Source of the DNA: Planctomycetia bacterium
Lineage (GTDB): Bacteria; Planctomycetota; Phycisphaerae; Phycisphaerales; SM1A02
Length of the DNA: 5,418 bases
Direction: 5' to 3'
NCBI GenBank assembly: GCA_005798965.1
Contig: SYIB01000114.1
Span: 1 to 5,418 of the forward strand
Shown: positions 1-5,418 of the stretch, piece by piece
Layout of the letters: every line of letters starts with the position of its first letter
How positions within the stretch are numbered: position 1 is the stretch's first letter
Position numbers and translations under genes: made by a program
The notes under the pieces: generated by a model
Database searches by the model: none
Told to the model about the DNA's origin: nothing
What the model saw: the letters and a program-made list of their open reading frames with translations, nothing else

Positions 1-1203
1 GAAGATGCGGAAGTACGGAGCTGCATCGGCGCCGCAACCCGCGCTCCACTGCCAGCCAAGCGAGTTGCTCGACAGATCCGCATCAAGCAAGGTGTCCCAG
101 AACCAGTCTGCACCGTGGCGCCAGTGCTGGCGAAGGTGCTTCACGAGGAACGAGCTCACCACCATGCGCACTCGGTTGTGCATCGTGCCGGTGGCCCAGA
201 GCTCTCGCATGCCGGCGTCAACGATCGGGTAGCCGGTCTGCCCGCGCTGCCAGCGCCGAAGCGCAGTGCGGTCATCGTTCCATGGGAATGCCTCGAAGGC
301 CGGCTGCAGCGGTCGCTCGGCAGTGTGCGGGAAGTTCGCGAGCACATGGTGGGCGAAGTCCCGCCAGAGGAGTTCGGCCTGGAACTTGTCGATGGCGCCG
401 CGCCACGCCGGCTGCGCTGCAGCCGCCCGCTCGGCCTCATGCCAGATCCGCCTCGGCGAGAGTTCACCCGCATGCACGTGCGGGCTCAGTCGGCTGGCTG
501 CCGGGCGCGAGGGGAAATCACGCCCATCGGCGTACCCCGACACTGGGCCCGTGAGGAACGCCTTCAGGCGCTCCTTCGCTCCCACTTCACCCGGAGCCCA
601 GAGCGCATGGAACTGGCCATCCCAAGGCTGGGGTGGTTGCAGGGCAAGCGACGCAACCGACTCCGTGGCGAGCTCGCCTGCAAACCACGGCACCGCACGA
701 GGGGCGCCGCGTGCAGCATCGAGCTGGCACCGTGCCCGCCATGCCTTGGCGAACGGCGAGTAGACCTTGTACGGAACTCCGGTCCCGGTGCGAAGCGACC
801 AAGGATCATGGAGCAGCGAGCCGTTGGACCAGACGACACCCACGCCGATCGACGCGAGCGAGCGTTGCGCCGCTGCATTGGTCGAGCGCGCTGCAGGCTC
901 GAACCGCTCATTGGCGTAGACGGTGTCTGCTCCGGTCGATGCGGCCACGTCGCGAAGCGCGTCCGCTCGAGGTCCCGAACGGATCACGAGCCGTCCACCG
1001 AGGGCACGCAAGGATGCATCGAGCGCGAGCAGGGACCGATGCAGCCACCATCGGCTCGCTCCGCCCGGCGCCCAGTCCCCCTCGCCCGCGGGATCCCAGA
1101 CGTAGAGCGCGATGACCGGTTCGCCGCGCTCGCATGCAGCCCGCCAGGCTGGCTGGTCATCCAGCCGAAGGTCGTTCGAGAACCAGCAGATCGATGGTGC
1201 CAT
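1..1203 (-). CDS. phrB: Class I CPD photolyase (deoxyribodipyrimidine photo-lyase), C-terminus cut by window edge
   Basis: This gene encodes a flavoprotein that uses blue or near-UV light to split cyclobutane pyrimidine dimers in DNA. The reading frame is open from an ATG at 1203 to the left edge, giving 401 residues; about 70 C-terminal residues are missing. The N-terminal antenna domain starts with WFSNDLRLDD (residues 7-16; the usual WFR is WFS here). The FAD/helical domain carries ELLWRD (277-282), GQTGYPIVDAGMREL (321-335), MHNRVRM (341-347) and WQWSAG (384-389). By remembered alignment to the E. coli enzyme, W308, W361 and W384 match the electron-transfer triad W306/W359/W382. W280 and W386 match substrate-side W277 and W384, and D374, D376 and N380 match FAD-site residues. 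The E. coli W338 position is Thr here. The antenna cofactor cannot be told. The start overlaps the stop of the upstream gene (TGATG), with only a weak GGGA eight bases upstream, so translation probably depends on reinitiation. Assignment is secure; the lesion type is inferred from family. Confidence 0.95.
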   Translation of the reverse strand, partial: MAPSICWFSNDLRLDDQPAWRAACERGEPVIALYVWDPAGEGDWAPGGASRWWLHRSLLALDASLRALGGRLVIRSGPRADALRDVAASTGADTVYANERFEPAARSTNAAAQRSLASIGVGVVWSNGSLLHDPWSLRTGTGVPYKVYSPFAKAWRARCQLDAARGAPRAVPWFAGELATESVASLALQPPQPWDGQFHALWAPGEVGAKERLKAFLTGPVSGYADGRDFPSRPAASRLSPHVHAGELSPRRIWHEAERAAAAQPAWRGAIDKFQAELLWRDFAHHVLANFPHTAERPLQPAFEAFPWNDDRTALRRWQRGQTGYPIVDAGMRELWATGTMHNRVRMVVSSFLVKHLRQHWRHGADWFWDTLLDADLSSNSLGWQWSAGCGADAAPYFRIF

Positions 1204-2576
1204 CACGCGCGTCCCAGTTCGAAGTCAAGGGCATCCTGCAGGAGCGGGAAATCCCATCGGAATCCAAGCTCGCTCGCACGGGTGGGCTGGGCGAACTGAC
1301 CACGCAAGAGCAACGACTCGCCCATCTCGCCGAAGAGCATGCGGACGACCGCAGCCGGCATGGGCGCGATCGCCGGCCGGCGCAGGCTGCGCCCCAGCGC
1401 CTTGGCGAACTGCCGCTGCTCCACAGCCTCCGGGGCCACCGCGTTCACCGGTCCGGTCCAGCGACCATCGACGATTGCCGTCGCGATCATGCCGAGAAGG
1501 TCATCGGATGCGATCCACGAGATGCCCTGCCGGCCGGAACCGATCGGCCCACCGGCGCCGAAGAGGAACGGCGTGCGCATCTTCGCCACCGCACCGCCTG
1601 CGGCCGTGACGACCATGCCGGCGCGAAGGAAGACCACACGGATCCCCGCATCGATCGCGGGTTGCGCCGCATCCTCCCACTCCCGGGCAAGCTGCGCGAT
1701 GAAGTCGCCGCCAGCCGGATCGCGTTCATCCACGGACCGGCCATGCTCGGTGCCGTAGATCCCGATGCCGCTCATGCAGACCAAGACCTTCGGCTTGCGC
1801 TCCAGGCCCGCCAAGAGCGTGCACAGATGTCGCGTGGCGGCGATCCGGCTCTCGCGCAGGATCTCCTTGCGCGCGGGGGTCCATCGTTCATCGGCCAGAT
1901 TCGCACCGGCGAGATGCACGATCGCATCCAGCGACTCGAAGGGCGCCGTCGCCACCCGCTCGCCGCCCGGATTCCACTGGATCTCACCGCGGCTGGCACT
2001 CGCCGAGCCTCGGGTGAGTCGCTTCACGCTCGTGCCGCCGGTCGTCAGGAACGCCTGCAGTTGTCGCCCGACCAGCCCACTGGCACCCGTGATGCCCACG
2101 CACCATCCCGACAGCGCCGCACACTCCTGGTGCCGACGCAGGTCGTTGGCCAAACGGCGGTGTCGAAACCTGAACGCCCGTTCCAGATCGCCGCGCACGA
2201 GCCAACCACCCACGATCGGGCCGACGGGTGGCACCGGGAGTTCGTACTGGATGTCATCGGTGATCGCGCTCGTTGCACCGCGATCCTCGAACCGATGCTG
2301 GTGACGCCAGCGACGGAACGGCCCGCGCACCTGAATGTCGACGAACCCCGTCGCCGGATCGACCTGCTCGTGGCGGGCAATCCAACGGATCCCCAGCAGA
2401 CCCTTGTGAAGGATGAACTCGGCGATCGCGCCATCGACCATCGGCACGGGCGCCTTCACCACATCGACTTCTTCCCACGGCGGCAGCATGCGCTGCAGCG
2501 CGCCTTCGCGCATGTGCCAGTGGGCGAGGTCGCCGCGCGACGCGGGCATCGGGCTCGATCGCGTGAATCGGCTCAT
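1203..2576 (-). CDS. SRPBCC domain fused to TIGR01777-family NAD(P)-dependent epimerase (SulA/YfcH-like)
   Basis: This is a 457-residue two-domain protein, complete in the window. Residues 1 to about 150 are a START/SRPBCC-type ligand-binding domain of the COG4276 kind, recognised by HMREGALQRMLPPWE (21-35), the RWIARHE segment (64-70), VRGPFRRWRHQHRFE (83-97) and a closing FRFRHRRL (135-142). Residues about 157-457 are an extended-SDR epimerase of the TIGR01777 family. They show a Rossmann motif TGASGLVG (163-170), DAIVHLAGANLA (217-228), RWTPARKEILRESR (231-244), SGIGIYG (269-275), REWEDAA (298-304) and a DUF1731-like C-terminus (about 399-450, including GEMGESLLL). The substrate is unknown for the family; a sugar-nucleotide or division role (as the names YfcH and SulA suggest) is not proven by sequence. 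No signal peptide or membrane span is visible, so it is likely cytosolic. The start at 2576 is favoured by a GGAGG seven bases upstream and the ATGA overlap with the FeS-BCP gene. Its place between two photolyase genes suggests a light or UV-stress role, which is inference. Confidence 0.9.
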   Translation of the reverse strand: MSRFTRSSPMPASRGDLAHWHMREGALQRMLPPWEEVDVVKAPVPMVDGAIAEFILHKGLLGIRWIARHEQVDPATGFVDIQVRGPFRRWRHQHRFEDRGATSAITDDIQYELPVPPVGPIVGGWLVRGDLERAFRFRHRRLANDLRRHQECAALSGWCVGITGASGLVGRQLQAFLTTGGTSVKRLTRGSASASRGEIQWNPGGERVATAPFESLDAIVHLAGANLADERWTPARKEILRESRIAATRHLCTLLAGLERKPKVLVCMSGIGIYGTEHGRSVDERDPAGGDFIAQLAREWEDAAQPAIDAGIRVVFLRAGMVVTAAGGAVAKMRTPFLFGAGGPIGSGRQGISWIASDDLLGMIATAIVDGRWTGPVNAVAPEAVEQRQFAKALGRSLRRPAIAPMPAAVVRMLFGEMGESLLLRGQFAQPTRASELGFRWDFPLLQDALDFELGRA

Positions 2577-4303
2577 CGCAACGCCTCCACCGTGATCGGC
2601 TTGCCATGCACGAGGAGCTCCTGCACGATTGACGCCACGCGCTGATCATCACGGCGCTGATCCGCCGAACGCTTGCGCACGCTTCCCATGACCAGGCTCA
2701 TACGGGGATTCTCCCTCAAGGACGCCTCGTGGCGGCTCAGGAAAGCCCAGTACATCGGCGTGATCGGGCAAGTCGAGCCCGGCGTGAAGCGGCAACCATC
2801 GCAGAAGTCACCCATCTTGCGGATGTACGCGCTGCCGCAGACGTACGGCTTGGTCGTCATCACTTCGCCCGCGCTGTAGGTGGCCATGCCAAGCACGTTC
2901 GGCTCCACCACCCAGTCCCACGCATCCATGTACGCCACCCAGAACCAATCCGCCAGTTCGCGCGGATCAAGGTCCAGCAGCGTGGCGATGTTCCCGAGCA
3001 CCATCAGTCGCGTGATGTGGTGGCCCCATGCCTCGGCCCACACGCCCTCGATGACCTGATCCAGGCATCGAAGCCCGCTCGGCGCTCCCCAGAACGCCGG
3101 CGGCAGTGGCGTGGATCCACCGCCCGCCTGGGCCGCCCACGATGGCCGCGCACCACCGTCGACCCCCGCAGGTGCACTGCCCGCAGGTGCCCATGATGCG
3201 CCGGACCAGCGAGCGAAGCCTCCATCGCCAGGCGCAGTGGCTACAGGACCAGCAGCCCCGCCCAGGCCCGTGCGGAATCCATCGGTGGCCTCATGCACAT
3301 GGTGGACGAACTCGCGCCATCCGATGACTTGGCGCACGAAGCCTTCCCGGCAGGCCAGAGGAACATCGAGCGCGAGGACATCCTCGACCAGCCGACGCGG
3401 CAGGATGCGCAGCACATTGAGCACCGGCGAAATGCGCGAATGGAAGAGGCCCCTGCTCCGGGTGCTCATCGCATCCTCGAAGGGGCCGAAGTGCGGCAGG
3501 CAGTCGCGCAGCGCCCAAGACCAGAGTGCATGCGTGTCGTCGAGCGTGGCTGGCAAGGTGCGGACGTCCAGTGTTCCCGGATGGTGCGCGAATCGCTCGT
3601 TGATCTCGCGCTCGACCTCGGCGCGTCGAGGGGTCATCGGAAAGACCGGCGGCTCCGGCGCTGCAGGCACCCCGTCCCATCGCTCTCGATTGTCTGCATC
3701 GAATGACCACGCACCACCCTCGGGGCGGCCGGCCGAGTCCACCATGATGCCCAGCCGCTTGCGGACCCGACGGTAGAACGCATCCATCCGCCAGCCACCC
3801 TTGGGCATCGGACCGAAGTCCTCGGCGGTCGTCATCCAACCTTCATGCGGCACGAAGGCCAACACGCCCTCGCCGATGAGCGGCGCCAGCTCAGCGCGCA
3901 TCTCGCGTTCGGCCGGCTGCATGCAGACGAAGGCCCCGGGCGCACCGAGCGATCGGTGCGCGGCCCGCACGAGATCGATCATGGCTCCGTGCCCTTGGGC
4001 CAGGTGCACCGCACGACCGGCGGCGCGGCACTCGTCGGCAAACTCTCGTGCGTTCAGGAGCAGCATCGCGAGGCGCTGACGGTGGTACGGCCGTCGCGAC
4101 ATCCACTCACCACTCTCGACCATGATCACGCCCGCACGCGGATCCCGCGCGAGCGGTCCAACGCTCTGCGTCAGCTGGTCTGGCAGCACCAGCACCCAGG
4201 CCGTGGGACGACCACCCCGCGCCACCTGTTCGGCCTGCGCCGAGGCGCGCCCAACCTGCGCCGTCGCAGAACCTCGGGTGGTTCGTGGCGCATCGGCTCC
4301 CAT
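2573..4303 (-). CDS. Iron-sulfur cryptochrome/photolyase family protein (FeS-BCP, (6-4) photolyase type)
   Basis: Numbering is from the ATG at 4303 (576 residues). The protein belongs to the FeS-BCP/CryPro family (COG3046), whose studied members (Agrobacterium PhrB, Rhodobacter CryB) bind FAD, a lumazine antenna and a [4Fe-4S] cluster; PhrB repairs (6-4) photoproducts. The N-terminal antenna domain begins near residue 32 with WVLVLPDQLTQ (36-46). Family blocks follow: FYRRVRKRLGIM (176-187), PEGGAWSFDADNRERW (194-209), LFHSRISPVLN (286-296) and GWREFVHHVHEATDGF (328-343). Next comes HHITRLM (428-434), with the active-site His pair of the family. The four cluster cysteines are present: C413, C501, C504 and C512; an extra Cys sits at 489. 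Residues about 343-399 form a Gly/Ala/Pro-rich insert that makes the protein longer than the usual 500-520 residues. The start is uncertain: ATGs at 4321 and 4381 are also in frame and none has a good ribosome site; the conserved domain begins well after all of them. Stop codon overlaps the next gene (ATGA). Confidence 0.9.
   Translation of the reverse strand: MGADAPRTTRGSATAQVGRASAQAEQVARGGRPTAWVLVLPDQLTQSVGPLARDPRAGVIMVESGEWMSRRPYHRQRLAMLLLNAREFADECRAAGRAVHLAQGHGAMIDLVRAAHRSLGAPGAFVCMQPAEREMRAELAPLIGEGVLAFVPHEGWMTTAEDFGPMPKGGWRMDAFYRRVRKRLGIMVDSAGRPEGGAWSFDADNRERWDGVPAAPEPPVFPMTPRRAEVEREINERFAHHPGTLDVRTLPATLDDTHALWSWALRDCLPHFGPFEDAMSTRSRGLFHSRISPVLNVLRILPRRLVEDVLALDVPLACREGFVRQVIGWREFVHHVHEATDGFRTGLGGAAGPVATAPGDGGFARWSGASWAPAGSAPAGVDGGARPSWAAQAGGGSTPLPPAFWGAPSGLRCLDQVIEGVWAEAWGHHITRLMVLGNIATLLDLDPRELADWFWVAYMDAWDWVVEPNVLGMATYSAGEVMTTKPYVCGSAYIRKMGDFCDGCRFTPGSTCPITPMYWAFLSRHEASLRENPRMSLVMGSVRKRSADQRRDDQRVASIVQELLVHGKPITVEALR
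2584..2588 (-). promoter_or_regulatory. Ribosome binding site for the SRPBCC-epimerase gene
   Basis: The minus strand reads GGTGGAGG followed by seven bases and then the ATG at 2576. This perfect GGAGG core lies inside the last codons of the FeS-BCP gene. It supports the chosen start over the in-frame Met nine codons later and shows that the second operon gene has its own strong initiation signal besides ATGA coupling. Confidence 0.75.
3161..3190 (-). repeat. 15-bp in-frame tandem duplication inside the FeS-BCP gene
   Basis: Two adjacent 15-base units (3176-3190 and 3161-3175) share an identical run of 11 bases, GCACCTGCGGG on the minus strand, and encode APAGS followed by APAGV. They lie in the Gly/Ala/Pro-rich insert of the FeS-BCP (residues 372-381 from the ATG at 4303). 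The unit length is a multiple of three, so the frame is kept. Confidence 0.8.
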
Positions 4304-4388
4304 GGTGCGTGGACGAGGCATTGCAGTGGCTTCGCGGTCCGCGTCCCGTGGATGCAACCGGGCATCGACGATCAGTAGCATCGCCGGG
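4304..4388. promoter_or_regulatory. Short divergent control region between the photolyase operon and the transporter gene
   Basis: This stretch of about 85 bases separates the chosen minus-strand start (4303) from the chosen plus-strand start (4389). It should hold the promoters of both units, but I see no convincing -35/-10 pair on either strand. A TAGCAT (4376-4381) ends seven bases before the plus-strand GTG and could be a -10 element for a leaderless message. A 5-base inverted repeat, GATGC (4351-4355) and GCATC (4362-4366), with a third GCATC at 4378-4382, might be an operator but is too short to trust. Alternative starts on either side (4321 or 4381 minus; 4302 or 4326 plus) would shrink this region or make the genes overlap. 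Confidence 0.4.
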
Positions 4389-5418
4389 GTGCTGCGCCTG
4401 CTCGCCCCCCTCCTCGTGCTGCTGGCGACCATGGCTGCAGCCGCCGACGATGGATTGAGCCGCCTGCGCGCCAACGGAGTCATGCGCTGGGGCTGTGACA
4501 TCAGCGGCGGCGCACCCTTCGCGTTTCCCGATCCATCCGATCCTGACCGCGTCATTGGCTTCGAAGTGGAGATCGCCGAGGACCTCGCTCGCCGGCTCGG
4601 GGTGCGGGCCGAGCGCTTCAGCGCCGACTGGCTCGCGCTGATCGATGCCCTCGATGCCGATCGCTGCGACCTTCTCATCAATGGCTTCGAGTTCACTGCT
4701 GACCGCGAACGCGTCGTGGCCTTCTCGACGCCGTACTTCCGCTACTCGCAGCAGCTGGTCGTGCGCGCCGAGGACCGCGATCGATTCACCTCGCTCGCTG
4801 ATCTTGCCGGACGCCCGATCGCCGTGCTCAACGGCTCAGCCAGCATCGAGAGCCTTCGCGCTGCGGGCGTGCCACCGTCGCTCATCGTCGAGTACGACGA
4901 CTCGCTCGCGCCGTTCACGGAGACCATCCTCGGCCGCGTCGACGCCTGCCTGCAGGAATCGTTCATCGCGCGCTTCTTCGCAGGGCACGATGAGCGCCTT
5001 GCCTTGGTCGAGCAGAGCTTCGATCCGGGCGAGTACGGCGTGGTCGTCCGCAAGAGCGACGACAAGCTCCTGGCGGACGTCAACGCCGCCCTGTCGGCGA
5101 TGCGCGCCGACGGCACGCTCGGCCGGATCCTGCAGCGCTGGGGGCTCTGGAACGATGCCCAGCGCGAGCTCGGCACCGAGCGCGGCCCGGACGTGGCCGT
5201 GATTCCCGAGGCGATCGGTACGCCGCCGGCGGATGGCCTGCCCTGGTCGCTCATCCTCTGGTCGCTGGCACGCGCCGCCGCGATGACGGCGCTCCTGACC
5301 GTCGTGAGCATGCCGGTCGCCACCTTTGCCGGGCTCTGGCTGGCGATCGCGATCCTGCATGGACCGAAGCCGTTGAGCCGTCTCTGCCACGGCTACGTGC
5401 TGGTCACGCGCGGCACGC
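4389..5418 (+). CDS. Amino-acid-type ABC transporter: solute-binding protein fused to permease, C-terminus cut by window edge
   Basis: The frame is open to the right edge, 343 residues from the GTG at 4389. Residues 1-19 look like a signal peptide (MLR, then LLAPLLVLLATM, then AAAA). Residues about 24-255 are a family-3 solute-binding domain (SBP_bac_3; His/Gln/Glu type): GFEVEIAEDLARRLG (57-71), INGFEFTADRERVVAFSTPYF (97-117), GRVDACLQES (182-191), YGVVVRKSD (216-224) and MRADGTLGRILQRWG (238-252). R106 matches the carboxylate-binding Arg of HisJ-like proteins; E190 stands where HisJ-type proteins have Asp for the amino group. After a linker, a hydrophobic span (about 296-323) and a closing RGT begin a HisM/GlnP-type permease domain (usual motif FRGTP). 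The protein would capture a polar amino acid outside the inner membrane and pass it inward, with an ATPase not in the window. GTG 4326 has GAGG seven bases upstream and is a rival start with a longer n-region; ATG 4302 is also in frame. The substrate is not predictable. Confidence 0.88.
   Translation, partial: MLRLLAPLLVLLATMAAAADDGLSRLRANGVMRWGCDISGGAPFAFPDPSDPDRVIGFEVEIAEDLARRLGVRAERFSADWLALIDALDADRCDLLINGFEFTADRERVVAFSTPYFRYSQQLVVRAEDRDRFTSLADLAGRPIAVLNGSASIESLRAAGVPPSLIVEYDDSLAPFTETILGRVDACLQESFIARFFAGHDERLALVEQSFDPGEYGVVVRKSDDKLLADVNAALSAMRADGTLGRILQRWGLWNDAQRELGTERGPDVAVIPEAIGTPPADGLPWSLILWSLARAAAMTALLTVVSMPVATFAGLWLAIAILHGPKPLSRLCHGYVLVTRGT

Noticed and set aside
115..1299. Long plus-strand open frame of 394 codons opposite the class I photolyase
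   Set aside because: It is antisense to a gene with clear photolyase motifs throughout. Its translation is Arg/Pro-rich without recognisable domains, as expected for an antisense frame in GC-rich DNA.
1134..2645. Plus-strand open frame of 503 codons opposite the SRPBCC-epimerase gene
   Set aside because: It lies fully antisense to a well-supported gene and spans both operon junctions. The translation is rich in Arg, Ala and His with no family signature. It is a codon-bias shadow despite its length.
4351..4382. GATGC/GCATC motifs as an operator for the divergent promoters
   Set aside because: The arms are only five bases, and GCATC is common throughout this window. The arrangement could easily be chance, so I note it only inside the control-region entry.
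4304..4696. N-terminal extension of the FeS-BCP frame up to 4696 (131 extra residues)
   Set aside because: The frame is open, but most of it is antisense to the solute-binding gene, and the translation is Ser/Arg-rich with no homology that I can see. Starts at 4303 to 4381 are far more likely.
4742..5390. Minus-strand open frames of 193 and 184 codons opposite the transporter gene
   Set aside because: Both are shadows of the plus-strand solute-binding/permease gene, whose motifs run without a break through this region.
1..5418. CRISPR arrays, tRNA or rRNA genes, insertion sequences, integron or phage attachment sites, strong terminators
   Set aside because: I looked on both strands and saw no spaced direct repeats, cloverleaf-like segments, terminal inverted repeats, or GC hairpins followed by T runs. 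The window is almost entirely protein-coding.

Overview
The window is GC-rich, gene-dense bacterial DNA with no RNA gene, mobile element or CRISPR array that I can see. The lineage cannot be fixed from 5.4 kb. The high GC, the substrate-binding/permease fusion and the style of the photolyases would fit a planctomycete (Phycisphaerae-like) or another GC-rich aquatic or soil bacterium. This is a guess.

Layout: positions 1 to about 4303 hold three tightly coupled genes, all on the minus strand, so the operon reads from right to left. The first is an iron-sulfur bacterial cryptochrome/photolyase (FeS-BCP, the PhrB/CryB-like (6-4) photolyase family; about 4303 to 2573). The second is a fusion of an SRPBCC (START-like) domain with a TIGR01777/SulA/YfcH-type NAD(P)-binding epimerase (2576 to 1203). 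The third is a class I CPD photolyase (1203 to beyond the left edge). The first two genes overlap by ATGA and the last two by TGATG, so the three should be made from one message with translational coupling. A short divergent region (about 4304-4388) separates this operon from a plus-strand gene. That gene encodes an exported amino-acid-type solute-binding protein fused to the start of an ABC permease, and it runs off the right edge.

Working together: the two photolyases belong to families that repair the two main UV lesions, cyclobutane dimers (class I) and (6-4) photoproducts (FeS-BCP). The operon therefore looks like a complete light-driven DNA repair cassette. The SRPBCC-epimerase between them is of unknown substrate. 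Genes of this kind are known neighbours of photolyase genes in other bacteria. The transporter is probably unrelated in function and only shares the divergent control region.

The most notable points are the two-family photolyase operon, a Gly/Ala/Pro-rich insert of about 57 residues in the FeS-BCP that contains a 15-bp in-frame tandem duplication, a short Fe-S cluster loop, and the very compact divergent start region. I found no clearly undescribed system.
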